From an uncultured Clostridia bacterium (GTDB lineage: Bacteria > Bacillota > Clostridia > Oscillospirales > Oscillospiraceae), in NCBI GenBank assembly GCA_937890525.1, contig CALADI010000018.1, forward strand, positions 1 to 49,866: DNA of 49,866 nucleotides. Direction: 5' to 3'. The notes under the pieces are model-generated. The model was not told where the DNA came from, did no database searches, and worked only from the letters and a program-made list of their open reading frames with translations. Of this stretch, positions 30,700-39,797 are shown piece after piece. The translations under genes and the position numbers were made by a program. Numbering within the stretch: position 1 is the first letter of the stretch; the number at the start of each line of letters is the position of its first letter.

Positions 30700-32715
30700 A
30701 TGAAAAGCAAACTCACAGGACTCAGATCCCAAATTGCCAAAAGCAAGAACCAGACCGCTCCGTGGAGCTATCTCCCTAGGACGATTGCGTATGACGCAGC
30801 AAAACACGCATCTGTTTTGAGAGGTAATACGATGACTCCGGCGGTCACGATCCACGAGGAAGTCATTAAGGCAGTGGAAGCTATGGGAAATCATCAAGAG
30901 AACAACCTCAATCTCCCGGCGTATCGGCTTGTGGGCATTCGAGGGAAAAAGGATACGAGTGTGACCTATGTCCTCGAATATCACCTCAATTCAGACGAAA
31001 CGCTTATCGTGAAATGGATCAGCGGCGGAGAGATGACGGCATCTGTCATGAGCCAAATATCCGGCAAGCTGCTGATTCAGAGCTGGCGGATGTCTCCAAC
31101 CATGGCAAGTGCCTTCATACTGCTGGTCATTCCTGCAATAGCAGCTATGGAGCAGGAACAGGGCGATTCGGAGCTGGCGAACATGATCGATGTGCTGCAA
31201 GGTGAGCTGGCAGACTGCTACAACTACACTTGTCTCAACGATTTCCCGGAGGCAGTCATTGACCACATCGCCTACACGAGCATCATTTTTGAAATGCTCA
31301 GTGAGCTGGAGGCGGAATTTGGCTCTGCGGGTGTGCCGGAGATGATCCCAGATGCAGAACTTACGAAGAAATTCTGTGGCAATGTGTACTGTGAAAATCG
31401 AGGAGACGAAATGCTCTATGTGATGCCTAGTGGAAAGGCAAGCATTGGCACCGCAAGATCAACGATCACGATTGCCGAGGCAAAAACCATGTTTGCAGAC
31501 TTCTCTGCACATCGAGCATGGACACAGCATGAAAAGGATTTGATTCCTTCCCTGCCGGACGATATGCCCGTTATGCCGGAAGCTCTCTTTTTCTGCAACA
31601 AGTTTGCCGGGACAAAGGACGATCACACTCCGATCAAAAATGTGATGTGGCGTGGCGTAACTGCTTACGGTAAGTCCACCGGCACAGAGCAGGTCGCAGC
31701 GATCCTGCAAATGCCGCTTCTGCGTCATGCCTGTTCGCCGGAGATGGAGCGGTTGGATCTGCTGTGTCAGTTTGTACCCAATACGGATACGACTGAGCAG
31801 CCCGGTATGAACCATGAAAATGTGTTTGCCGGAGCCGACCATGAGCCGGATCCTGCGGTAGCTGAGGTGATCGCATATCTGGAGAGCCTGCCGGAGAACG
31901 AAAAAGCGGAGATCCTGAAGGCTGACAGCTTCTATGAAGCAGCCATGTTTGACATGGAAGCAGCTTATGCAAAACTCACCGGCAAGACCGTGGACTATGC
32001 GGATCCCGCCGAGCTGATGACGCTGTACACAAAGACCTGTACTGCCTATGCCCGTTCTTCCCTTGCCAAGAGCGTTACTGCTCTGCAAAAAGAAAACGAG
32101 CAGTTGCACCAGGACTTGAAAGCCAGCGGCAAGGAGCCTCGCCGGACACAGTTTAAGATGGTGGAGGCGAACTATGCTCAGGCAATGCGGAATGGCTGGA
32201 TCGTCGAATTGCAGGAGATGTCCAGAGTTCGAGATCAGGGCGTTTTCGTCGGTCTGAACGAACTGGACAGACCCGGAGCAAAGATGCAGCTTGTTGACGG
32301 CTCTATTTTGACCCGGCACAAGGATGCGATCATGATCGCAACCGACAACATCGGGTTGGAAAGCTGCCGTCAGATCGATGCCTCCGTCCGCAGACGGTTT
32401 GCCTGCATCGTGGACAGCTTCCAGTTGGACAAGCAGCGGATGGTCGAGCGGACGATGCGGAATACCGGGTGCAAGGATATGGCATTGCTGGAGAAGGCTT
32501 ACGCCTGCTGGGATGCCGTTCTCACCTTCTGTGTGGAGAATGAGGTGTCCGGCTATTGTGTCTCTGCCATGGAGTATGAGCGTCTGGTACAGGCGGTCAT
32601 GCACGACGGTCCAGATTCCTTTGAGGAAAATCTGAACTGCTGCATCATTTCCAAGGCGACCGACGACATGGAGATCCAGAGCGACATTCACGGCGTTCTG
32701 GAAGCCATCCTCTGA
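30700..32715 (+). CDS. MoxR/CobS-like AAA+ ATPase with long N-terminal domain
   Basis: 671 residues, much longer than MoxR (about 320). The ATPase core lies in the second half: GVTAYGKST near 319-327 (Walker A, G-x4-GKS/T), VGLNELDRPGAK in the Walker B place (Asn-Glu-Leu rather than Asp-Glu), then AIMIATDNIG (sensor 1) and IDASVRRRFACIV (arginine-finger helix of MoxR/CobS proteins). The first 300 residues are unassigned. Such ATPases work with VWA partners to remodel or load metal into a client. The VWA gene starts 16 nt downstream. Confidence 0.75.
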   Translation: MKSKLTGLRSQIAKSKNQTAPWSYLPRTIAYDAAKHASVLRGNTMTPAVTIHEEVIKAVEAMGNHQENNLNLPAYRLVGIRGKKDTSVTYVLEYHLNSDETLIVKWISGGEMTASVMSQISGKLLIQSWRMSPTMASAFILLVIPAIAAMEQEQGDSELANMIDVLQGELADCYNYTCLNDFPEAVIDHIAYTSIIFEMLSELEAEFGSAGVPEMIPDAELTKKFCGNVYCENRGDEMLYVMPSGKASIGTARSTITIAEAKTMFADFSAHRAWTQHEKDLIPSLPDDMPVMPEALFFCNKFAGTKDDHTPIKNVMWRGVTAYGKSTGTEQVAAILQMPLLRHACSPEMERLDLLCQFVPNTDTTEQPGMNHENVFAGADHEPDPAVAEVIAYLESLPENEKAEILKADSFYEAAMFDMEAAYAKLTGKTVDYADPAELMTLYTKTCTAYARSSLAKSVTALQKENEQLHQDLKASGKEPRRTQFKMVEANYAQAMRNGWIVELQEMSRVRDQGVFVGLNELDRPGAKMQLVDGSILTRHKDAIMIATDNIGLESCRQIDASVRRRFACIVDSFQLDKQRMVERTMRNTGCKDMALLEKAYACWDAVLTFCVENEVSGYCVSAMEYERLVQAVMHDGPDSFEENLNCCIISKATDDMEIQSDIHGVLEAIL

Positions 32716-32731
32716 GAAGGGGGTGGCATCC

Positions 32732-34726
32732 ATGAAGCTGCGAACAAGAAGCACGGAAAGCATCTTGCAGTTGGTTCGGAAACGGGCAAAAGAGCTGCAA
32801 AAGACCTTATCCCCGAAGGCTTTCTTCCAAAGTGAGGATTTCATCCGATTTGCCACCAAGACGACGGCAGTGATCGTCAAGGCTCGGCGGACTGTGTATA
32901 CCACATTTTCCTACGAGCCGAAAAGCGAAACCGTTGCGTACACCGATGGAAATCATATCGTCGTCAATACAGGCAATGTACTTGCCGAATCCTGCACGGA
33001 TCTGAAAACAGCGATGGATGTGAACATGGGAATTTGCTTCCATGAGTGCGCCCACAAGCTGTTCTTGGACTTTCCCGGAGAGAATAGAGCGATCCGGGAA
33101 ATCGAAGGCGGCACGGTCTACGGGAAGGAGCCTCAGTTTACCGATCCGAAAATGAGTCAGAATTGGGACGAGATCAAGCAGACGATTGCCGCTCCCGGCT
33201 ATGGTTCTGTGATGGCATCTCTGTACCACGAACTCAGCAACATCATTTCGGACGGACGGGACGAGGAGAAAATGAAGATCCGCTATCCCGGCTATGTGGC
33301 AAGATGTATCAACGCCGCAGGAGAGATTCAGATCCAAACTGCGCCCCCTGTTGACGATCTGGTAGGAAAAGTGCCGGACTTTGAGATCTACTTTGGTATG
33401 ATTCTGCTGTATGCAAAATATGGCGTGTTCAAGTACACGGATGCCAATGCAGTACAGCAGTATCTCACCGGGATCAATCCCTTGCTGAATCATGTCGAAT
33501 GGGCAACGGATGCCAAAAACACAAAAGAAAAGTTTTTGCACCTGTCCTATATCCTCTGCTACCTCTGGGACTCCATCAAGGAGATGCTGGAAAACACGCA
33601 GCAGCAGAACCAAAATTCCCAAGGACAGTCCTCCCAAGGGCAGTCTCAGGGAGCTGGACAGCCTACGCCGGATCAGATGCAGCAGGCGATCTCCGATGCC
33701 GTATCCGGGGCAACAAAGGCAGGCAACGCCGCCACTGCCCCAGTGAACTGCAAACACAAAGCCATTTCTTCTACGGACGATGATCCTGACTCGGATGACA
33801 CCGAGCAGCCATCTGAGTCTGCTGCCCAGGTGCTTCAAAAGGCATCCGAGGCAGTGGCTCAAGAAGAAGTCCAGCAAGAAATGGATAAGGAGATGCGGGA
33901 TTATCTCAGAAAGCTGAATCTTCCCCCGGAACACGCCAATGTCCCGGTGTACATCAACCGGGTCCACGGTGGTGACAGCAGCCTGTATGACGATTTTTCC
34001 CAAGAGGTCACACCTCTGGCAAAGAGTTTGGCGGTTAAAATGTCGGAGCTGCTAAAGCAGATCAATGACAAAAACTACCAACGGCACAAGATCTATGGTC
34101 GCCGCATGGTAGCAACGGACTGTCACCGTGAGGACGGCAGGTGGTTTGCACAGAAAAAGCTGCCGCAAGATCTCCCTAATATGGCGATTGCCGTGCTTTG
34201 CGATGAATCCGGGTCTATGTCCGGCGAGCGCATGACGGCGAGCATGAAGGCAATGATCCTTCTGGAGAAATTCGCCACCTATATGGGTATCCCCTCCCTC
34301 ATGGCAGGTCACTACCTCAGAAGTAAGGTGGTGCTGAATGTGTATTCGGATTTCTCATCTGCCATGCAGGAACGGGATCGCAGGGGTCTGGGTGCGATCA
34401 CAGCACACGGATGCAACCACGATGGTATTCCCATTCGCTTCGTTGGTAATTTGCTTGCAGAGCGGCAGGAAACCGTTAAGCTGCTGTTTGTGATCTCAGA
34501 CGGCTCACCTAACGGCGTAGGAAACTACGGCGGCACGGAGGCGTTCCGGGATATCCAGAAGGCGATCAAGGAGCTGAGTGCCAGAGGCGTTACCGTCTAT
34601 GGCTGCGCCATTGGAGACGACGAGGAAGCGATCAAGGAAATCTATGGGAAAGGCTTTCTGAATTTGACCAACTTGCGTAGTATGCCGAAAACGCTTCTGC
34701 GATTGGTAAGTCAGAAAATTGTTTGA
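32732..34726 (+). CDS. VWA-domain protein with HExxH-like N-terminus (CobT/MoxR-partner type)
   Basis: 664 residues. I chose ATG 32732 with AAGGGGG upstream. HECAH near residues 104-108 fits the HExxH metallopeptidase motif, as in VWA proteins with a putative N-terminal peptidase domain. A Gln/Ser-rich linker lies near 290-315 and an acidic one near 345-375. The C-terminal VWA has the MIDAS motif DESGSMS (about 491-497), FVISDGSPNG, and YGCAIGDD. Together with the preceding AAA+ gene it forms a two-component ATPase-VWA machine of the CobS/CobT or MoxR/CoxE kind. The client is unknown. Confidence 0.8.
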   Translation: MKLRTRSTESILQLVRKRAKELQKTLSPKAFFQSEDFIRFATKTTAVIVKARRTVYTTFSYEPKSETVAYTDGNHIVVNTGNVLAESCTDLKTAMDVNMGICFHECAHKLFLDFPGENRAIREIEGGTVYGKEPQFTDPKMSQNWDEIKQTIAAPGYGSVMASLYHELSNIISDGRDEEKMKIRYPGYVARCINAAGEIQIQTAPPVDDLVGKVPDFEIYFGMILLYAKYGVFKYTDANAVQQYLTGINPLLNHVEWATDAKNTKEKFLHLSYILCYLWDSIKEMLENTQQQNQNSQGQSSQGQSQGAGQPTPDQMQQAISDAVSGATKAGNAATAPVNCKHKAISSTDDDPDSDDTEQPSESAAQVLQKASEAVAQEEVQQEMDKEMRDYLRKLNLPPEHANVPVYINRVHGGDSSLYDDFSQEVTPLAKSLAVKMSELLKQINDKNYQRHKIYGRRMVATDCHREDGRWFAQKKLPQDLPNMAIAVLCDESGSMSGERMTASMKAMILLEKFATYMGIPSLMAGHYLRSKVVLNVYSDFSSAMQERDRRGLGAITAHGCNHDGIPIRFVGNLLAERQETVKLLFVISDGSPNGVGNYGGTEAFRDIQKAIKELSARGVTVYGCAIGDDEEAIKEIYGKGFLNLTNLRSMPKTLLRLVSQKIV

Positions 34727-34748
34727 TTTTGTGAAAGGATTGACTGAC

Positions 34749-34982
34749 ATGACGGTAAAACAGTATATTGAAGAGAACAAAAAGCTCCCTCAAGAGTTGA
34801 ATGATTGGGTACTGAACAACACTTATATCTGGGAGAACGATGCTTGCTACGGCTATGCGATCATCGCCATGAAAGCTGCTGGGTACGACCGGGAGCAGAT
34901 CAGCGAGATTTTGCGTTTCCTGCACTTCGCAATGGAGGACTACACCGTTCCGGAAGCCGCAGCTAAGCGTAATTATTTCTGA
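34749..34982 (+). CDS. Small hypothetical protein
   Basis: 77 residues. I chose ATG 34749 (AAAGGA upstream); a TTG at 34719 would overlap the VWA gene. Probably helical (TVKQYIEENKKLPQELNDWV, GYDREQISEILRFLHFAM). No family recognised. Part of the operon behind leader copy 4. Confidence 0.55.
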   Translation: MTVKQYIEENKKLPQELNDWVLNNTYIWENDACYGYAIIAMKAAGYDREQISEILRFLHFAMEDYTVPEAAAKRNYF

Positions 34983-35036
34983 ATGAAAAAGAAATGGGAT
35001 GGAGAACATGATTCTCCATCCCGGAAGGAGGAAAAT

Positions 35037-35417
35037 ATGACACGGCATGAAGCCTATGCCTATTACCGAGCCTGCGGACTGGCATACAAAGATTTTGACG
35101 AGGAAGCGGTAAATTTCTTGATCGCTACCATGGACAAGAATTTTGCGAATCTGCGGCAGGAACGGCTTGCCAAGGGAGAGGATTATTTCTGGGTTCACAC
35201 CATCGCTACGGAGCGTGGAGTCCACATGAAGCTGGATGAAGCCGGAAATATGATCTACCTGAAGTTGTTTGGAAGAAACAAGGCAAAAAGAGTTGTAGAG
35301 GTGATAGCCTTCTACGAAAATGGAGTGATCCGTTTCGGTCAGGGTTTGGAAGAAGAACAGATCCAACCGATTTTGCAGGCTTTCGTTGAAGTCTGCGATT
35401 GGATGCAACAAAGATAA
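35037..35417 (+). CDS. Hypothetical protein
   Basis: 126 residues. I chose ATG 35037 because GGAGGAAA lies directly upstream. A perfect 11-bp hairpin (GGGATGGAGAA/TTCTCCATCCC, 34996-35022) lies before the RBS. Mixed alpha/beta: helices at the N-terminus, then strands (HMKLDEAGNMIYLKLFG, VVEVIAFYENGVIRFG). No family recognised. Confidence 0.6.
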   Translation: MTRHEAYAYYRACGLAYKDFDEEAVNFLIATMDKNFANLRQERLAKGEDYFWVHTIATERGVHMKLDEAGNMIYLKLFGRNKAKRVVEVIAFYENGVIRFGQGLEEEQIQPILQAFVEVCDWMQQR

Positions 35418-35472
35418 TCAGAAACCCGTCTGCTGAAAAGTAGGCGGGTTTCAAAGAAAAGAAAGGGGAAAA

Positions 35473-36363
35473 ATGAAACAAATAAACGGAGAAATTAAGA
35501 TGGAAGAACTTCTGATTCCTCAAAAGGATGCCCAACGGCTTATGGAAGCGCCATCAGGAGATGTGTGTTTGCTGTATTTGTGTTTGCGGTCTGGGATCGG
35601 CATTGACCGGGCATCCGAGGCGCTACGCATCCCTCAAGAGCGCATTTCTGCCGCCGCAATGGAACTAAAAGAGCGTGGATTATGGACGGAGCCGAGCCGA
35701 CCTGTTGCCCGCCAAGGGGAGCGACCGAACTACTCCGGCGCTGATGTGCAAAAGGCGATCAACACAGATGCGCTCTTTCCGGCACTCTGCACCGAGGTCC
35801 AGCAGATCCTAAAAAAGCCCTTGACGCAGGAGGAAATGAAAATCATCCTTGGCTTTCGGAACTACTTGGGGCTACCGCCGGAAATCATCACCATCCTATT
35901 GCATTACTGCAAGGAGATGGCGGGTCGGAAACAGACCCCCTCCCTCTTTTTGGTTGAGCGGGAAGCCTATCGGTGGGCTGAGTGCGGGATCAACACCATG
36001 GAGAAAGCCAGCGCTTTCATTGCTGAGGAGAACAAGATCAGATACGCCATCAAGCAGTTAAAAGAAGTTCTGCAAATATACAGCCGTCCACTCTCCAAGC
36101 CGGAGGAAGCATACCTTCGCAGTTGGATCGATATGGGCTTTGATGCTTCTGCTATTGAGCAGGCATACGGCATCACCTGCGAGCATTGCGGACAGCTCCA
36201 ATGGAAGTATCTGAACTCGATCCTCACAAGATGGCACGATGCAGGTTTGCATACGGCGGATGAAGTGAAAGCCGGCTCTCAGAATGCAGACTATCGCAAA
36301 AATGGTCGCCGGGATCTGGACGAGGACGAGATCGCTGCCATCAAGCGGATGATGCGGGAGTGA
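35473..36363 (+). CDS. DnaD-like replication protein
   Basis: 296 residues, ATG 35473 behind AAAGGGG. The C-terminal half shows DnaD/DnaB_2-type repeats: LTQEEMKIILGFRNYLGLPPEIITILLHYC, then LSKPEEAYLRSWIDMGFDASAIEQAYGIT, ending in KYLNSILTRWHDAGLHTADEV, the characteristic Y-x-x-x-I-L-x-x-W. DnaD proteins help load the helicase at replication origins in Firmicutes and their plasmids and phages. The N-terminus looks winged-helix (GIDRASEALRIPQERISAA). It may be the element's replication initiator or accessory. Confidence 0.75.
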   Translation: MKQINGEIKMEELLIPQKDAQRLMEAPSGDVCLLYLCLRSGIGIDRASEALRIPQERISAAAMELKERGLWTEPSRPVARQGERPNYSGADVQKAINTDALFPALCTEVQQILKKPLTQEEMKIILGFRNYLGLPPEIITILLHYCKEMAGRKQTPSLFLVEREAYRWAECGINTMEKASAFIAEENKIRYAIKQLKEVLQIYSRPLSKPEEAYLRSWIDMGFDASAIEQAYGITCEHCGQLQWKYLNSILTRWHDAGLHTADEVKAGSQNADYRKNGRRDLDEDEIAAIKRMMRE

Positions 36364-36371
36364 AATCCAAC

Positions 36372-36401
36372 TTGACTATTATACGCAAATAGGCGTATAA
36401 T
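36372..36401 (+). promoter_or_regulatory. hipBA-like promoter with palindromic operator
   Basis: TTGACT (36372-36377), 18-bp spacer, TATAAT (36396-36401). ATTATACGC (36378-36386) and GCGTATAAT (36393-36401) form a perfect inverted repeat covering the spacer and -10, as expected for autorepression by the XRE protein. Confidence 0.8.
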
Positions 36402-36423
36402 GAAGCCAAAGGAGGCATGGAGT

Positions 36424-36894
36424 ATGAGCTTGCGTGACATCAGAAAGCAAAGAAACCTGACGCAAAAAGAATTGGCACAAAAAAGTGGTGTCAATTTCCG
36501 TTCGTTGCAGGACTATGAGCAGGGACACAAAAAGCTGGCATCTGCCAACGGAGACATTCTACTGCGCCTTTCAACGGTATTGGGCTGTACGCTGGAAGAT
36601 CTATTGTTAGATGATATAAACGGCGCACCTTTGCTACAAGGCAACAGCTTGGATGTCGGTGAGATTCAGTCACAGCGCTTTTATTGCGAGAAGTATCATA
36701 CGGCTGGTCGATGGATTTGCAGCAATGGCAGCATTGCAACTTTGTTTTATTATAACGGAGCGCAATATGTGATGCCGTTTAAGGCTGTGTTTACGCCTGC
36801 CATGCTGCCGTGTCTGAAAGAAGCTGCGGTTTTGCAGATGGAAGGAAAGATCGAAGAACTGATTTTTAGCGAAAATGGATTTGAAAGCTGGTGA
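36424..36894 (+). CDS. XRE-family HTH antitoxin/regulator (HipB-like)
   Basis: 156 residues. The N-terminal 65 residues are a standard XRE HTH: LRDIRKQRNLTQKELAQKSGV, then FRSLQDYEQGHKKLASANGD and LLRLSTVLGCTLEDLL. The C-terminal 90 residues are a small separate domain (FYCEKYHTAGRWIC, ATLFYYNGAQYVMPF), longer than classic HipB (about 88 aa). Its stop overlaps the HipA-like gene, and a palindromic operator lies in its promoter. It probably binds and represses its partner kinase. Confidence 0.8.
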   Translation: MSLRDIRKQRNLTQKELAQKSGVNFRSLQDYEQGHKKLASANGDILLRLSTVLGCTLEDLLLDDINGAPLLQGNSLDVGEIQSQRFYCEKYHTAGRWICSNGSIATLFYYNGAQYVMPFKAVFTPAMLPCLKEAAVLQMEGKIEELIFSENGFESW

Positions 36895-36899
36895 CGGGA

Positions 36900-38039
36900 A
36901 TGAAAGAAACTTTGTATAGCTTGATGCACCGGGATGATCCTGTGTGTACCATTTCTATCGATACGGTTTCTGGTGCGATCCTGCGTGTGTCCAAGCCGCA
37001 GGATCCAGAGTTGTTGCCCTTGGGCGGAAGTATCGACTCTGCTATGCTCAAAAAGTGGTGGCAGCGTCGAGCCGTACCTGTTGGTCAAGGAAAGATCCAG
37101 CGCATCTTGGAGCAGATGGGAATTGCGACCCCACAGGAATATCTTGTCAAGAATTTAGGCTTGAGCTTGACCGACCACTACTGGATCAAGCCTCTGGACA
37201 TGGAACTGGGATGGGCAGATATCAACCTGTTCACCAATGCCTTCCGTGACCCGGTAGGCGATATGCAGCTTGGCTTGGAGCCAGACAAGCTCTTAGATCT
37301 GCCGACCAACGCTTTTTCGCCCAGTTCCTCTACCCAAGGTGATTTAACAAAGAAGTGGATCATTGCAGATGGAAAGCGGTGTCTGGTGAAAGGCAACCAT
37401 GGCGGCAACTCTCAGGAAAGCCTGAATGAGATTGCGGCAACCTTGCTGCATCGGAAGCAGGGCAGGTTTCCTTTTGTCTCTTACTCGACCATGCGCTGGG
37501 GAGACTGCCAGCAGATTTACTGTGTCTGCGAAAGTTTTACATCGGATGAAGTTGAGCTGATCCCGGCAATCGATATTGTGGAGTTCCAGAAGAAGGACAA
37601 TGCCATGTCTATGTATGAGCATTTCATTCATGTTTGTATCGAGCATGGAATGGATGAAAGTGCGGTGCGGGCATTTCTGGAGTATCAGATACTCTCGGAC
37701 TTTGTTCTGACAAACACAGATCGACACTTAAACAACTTTGGTGTTCTGCGGGATGCGCATACCTTGAAGTTCATCGGCATGGCACCGATTTTTGACTCCG
37801 GGGACGCTATGTTCTGGAAGAATCCAAGACTGCCCGAACATAGCGACTTGACGGATATTCATGTAAACAGCTTTCGGAACTCAGAAAAGAGAATGCTACA
37901 ACTTGTCCGAGATCAGGATGTGCTTGATTTCTCCAAACTGCCCACGGAAGAAGAATTTCGGACGATCTATGAGTCCGATGCACTGATCCCTTATGTGGAT
38001 TCCATTTTGCTGGGGTATCGGAAAAAATCGATCTACTAG
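36900..38039 (+). CDS. HipA-like kinase toxin
   Basis: 379 residues from ATG 36900; GTG 36891, overlapping the upstream stop, is an alternative. The kinase core is in the C-terminal half: FVLTNTDRHLNNFGVLRD near 267-284 (catalytic loop Asp and Asn) and IFDSGDAMF (the DFG-equivalent). RCLVKGNHGGNSQESLNEIAATLL holds a likely ATP-binding lysine. HipA toxins phosphorylate translation factors such as GltX. The N-terminal 150 residues differ from E. coli HipA. It is paired with the XRE gene upstream. Confidence 0.75.
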   Translation: MKETLYSLMHRDDPVCTISIDTVSGAILRVSKPQDPELLPLGGSIDSAMLKKWWQRRAVPVGQGKIQRILEQMGIATPQEYLVKNLGLSLTDHYWIKPLDMELGWADINLFTNAFRDPVGDMQLGLEPDKLLDLPTNAFSPSSSTQGDLTKKWIIADGKRCLVKGNHGGNSQESLNEIAATLLHRKQGRFPFVSYSTMRWGDCQQIYCVCESFTSDEVELIPAIDIVEFQKKDNAMSMYEHFIHVCIEHGMDESAVRAFLEYQILSDFVLTNTDRHLNNFGVLRDAHTLKFIGMAPIFDSGDAMFWKNPRLPEHSDLTDIHVNSFRNSEKRMLQLVRDQDVLDFSKLPTEEEFRTIYESDALIPYVDSILLGYRKKSIY

Positions 38040-38077
38040 AGAATATTAAAAATTAGGGATACGGAGGCGGATGAAGG

Positions 38078-39073
38078 ATGAAAACTCCTCCTTTTGAAAT
38101 CACAAATGCCTGTATTAACCTAGTGGCAGAAATTGCGGAGCTGCTGGGAAAGCTGACCTCCCATAATCAGCTTTCAACGAACCCGATCCTGCGGCGAACC
38201 AATCGTATTCGTACGATCCATGGCTCTCTTGCCATTGAGCAAAACACATTAAGTCTGGAACAGGTAACAGCAGTTCTGAACGGGAAGCGTGTTTTAGCAC
38301 CGCCAAAGGATATTGCAGAAGTTAAAAATGCTTATGAGATCTATGAGCGGTTAGACGAACTGGATCCATACTCGGTGGATGATCTGCTGACTGCCCACGG
38401 TATTATGACCAGAGGATTGGTGGAAGAATCCGGCTGCTTCCGCAGCCGGTCGGTGGGTGTTGTAGACCAGCAAGGTAATATCCTTCACTTTGGAACCTTG
38501 CCGACTTATGTGCCGGGACTTGTGGCAGAACTGCTGGACTGGGCAAAGAATAGTGATGTGCATTTGCTGATCCGAAGCTGCGTGGTTCACTATGAGTTGG
38601 AGCTGATCCATCCTTTTGCGGATGGTAATGGTCGCATGGGTCGTCTGTGGCATACGCTGCTGCTCAGTAAGTGGAATCCTGTTTTCGCATGGCTGCCGGT
38701 GGAATCCATGATCCATGACCACCAGCAGGAATACTACGATGCCATTAACTTGTCCAATGCCACCGGCGAGTCTACGGCATTCATTGAGTTCATGCTGTCG
38801 ATTATCAGGTCATCTATCATTGATGCAAACAAAATGAGCAATGAAATGAGAGATGAAATGAGAGATGAAAAACAGGATAAAGAAATGCTGCGCTGGATGC
38901 AGATCGAAAAGTTTTTGGAAAACCATGAGAATATCATGAACGCCGATGTCAGAATGATTTGTGATGTTTCCGTTGCTACGGCAAACCGCATCCTCACAAG
39001 ACTTGTTGCAGATGGAAAGCTCACAAAATGTCGTAATGGCTCTCATTGGGCGTATCAAAGAAAGAAAGAATAA
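38078..39073 (+). CDS. fic: Fic-domain AMP/NMP-transferase-like protein
   Basis: 331 residues. The Fic motif HPFADGNGRMGR (about 177-188) is complete. An N-terminal segment, TIHGSLAIEQN (about 47-56), resembles the autoinhibitory helix (S/T-x-x-x-E-G/N) of class II Fic proteins, with Gln after the Glu. The C-terminal 80 residues hold a repeat (EMRDEMRDE) and a winged helix (DVSVATANRILTRLVADGKL). Fic enzymes transfer AMP or other groups to target proteins. It follows the HipA-like gene. Confidence 0.85.
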   Translation: MKTPPFEITNACINLVAEIAELLGKLTSHNQLSTNPILRRTNRIRTIHGSLAIEQNTLSLEQVTAVLNGKRVLAPPKDIAEVKNAYEIYERLDELDPYSVDDLLTAHGIMTRGLVEESGCFRSRSVGVVDQQGNILHFGTLPTYVPGLVAELLDWAKNSDVHLLIRSCVVHYELELIHPFADGNGRMGRLWHTLLLSKWNPVFAWLPVESMIHDHQQEYYDAINLSNATGESTAFIEFMLSIIRSSIIDANKMSNEMRDEMRDEKQDKEMLRWMQIEKFLENHENIMNADVRMICDVSVATANRILTRLVADGKLTKCRNGSHWAYQRKKE

Positions 39074-39093
39074 TACCAAAGGAGGAATTGCAG

Positions 39094-39330
39094 TTGAAAT
39101 ACGACGGCACGATCAAGAACAACAGAGAGCTTGAATTTGCAATTTTTTGCATTGAAAGCGTTGCTTCACGCCTCGGCAGAAATCCAGAGGATATCTATGT
39201 TGCGTTTACGGAAAAAAGCGATCTTCTATACAACTATATTATCCCGGAATATGAGATGCTGCATACTCAAGGAAAGGACTATATTGTAGACGAGCTGCTG
39301 GAACTCATGGAGAAAAGAGGGATTGCATGA
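39094..39330 (+). CDS. DUF3791-family protein
   Basis: 78 residues. TTG 39094 is chosen because AAAGGAGG lies 8 nt upstream; a longer ORF reads back into the Fic gene. FAIFCIESVASRLGRNPEDIY, then EKSDLLYNYIIPEYEMLHTQGKDYIVDEL fits DUF3791. These small proteins are encoded next to DUF3990 proteins and probably act as their antitoxins or partners. Its stop overlaps the DUF3990 start by 4 bp. Confidence 0.75.
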   Translation: MKYDGTIKNNRELEFAIFCIESVASRLGRNPEDIYVAFTEKSDLLYNYIIPEYEMLHTQGKDYIVDELLELMEKRGIA

Positions 39331-39797
39331 TTCTGTATCACGGTTCAAATTTGGAAATCGTTAAGCCGGATCTATCTCACTCTCGAAAGAATGTAGATTT
39401 TGGATGCGGTTTTTATCTAACGCCTCTGTACGAACAGGCAGAAAAATGGAGTCGGCGCTTCAAAAGAGCAGGCACAACGGGCGTGATTTCTAAGTTCCAA
39501 TTCGACCAAACACATATGAGCAAACTAAAAGTCATGGAGTTTGATTCCTATTCAGAAGAATGGCTTGATTTTATTCTTACCTGCCGAAAAGGAAAGGATA
39601 ATACCGCTTACGACCTCGTTATTGGAGGTGTGGCAAATGACCGGGTGTTTAACACCGTAGAATTGTTCTTTGATGGTCTGATTGACAAGAGAGAAGCAAT
39701 AAAACGACTGCGTTTTGAGAAACCTAATCTTCAAATGTGTTTTCGCACACAAAAAGCATTGTCATGTCTGATTTTTGAAGGGAGTGAACAGGTGTGA
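39327..39797 (+). CDS. DUF3990-family protein, probable ADP-ribosyltransferase-like toxin
   Basis: 156 residues. It begins MILYHGSNLEIVKPDL...KNVDFGCGFYLTPLYEQAEKWSRR, the hallmark of DUF3990, which shows an ART-like fold (YHGS / FGxGFYLT / AxxW). Later AYDLVIGGVANDRVF is also typical. By analogy it would use NAD+ to modify a target. It is flanked on both sides by DUF3791-type genes, each overlapping by 4 bp, which supports a toxin with one or two partner proteins. Confidence 0.8.
   Translation: MILYHGSNLEIVKPDLSHSRKNVDFGCGFYLTPLYEQAEKWSRRFKRAGTTGVISKFQFDQTHMSKLKVMEFDSYSEEWLDFILTCRKGKDNTAYDLVIGGVANDRVFNTVELFFDGLIDKREAIKRLRFEKPNLQMCFRTQKALSCLIFEGSEQV

Noticed and set aside
31459..32904. Long minus-strand ORF (481 codons) across the AAA+ gene
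   Set aside because: It is the antisense shadow of the MoxR-like gene: no RBS, no recognisable domain, and the plus-strand frame has clear ATPase motifs.
32807..34003. Minus-strand ORF of 398 codons over the VWA gene
   Set aside because: Antisense to a gene with HECAH and MIDAS motifs; no RBS or known family.
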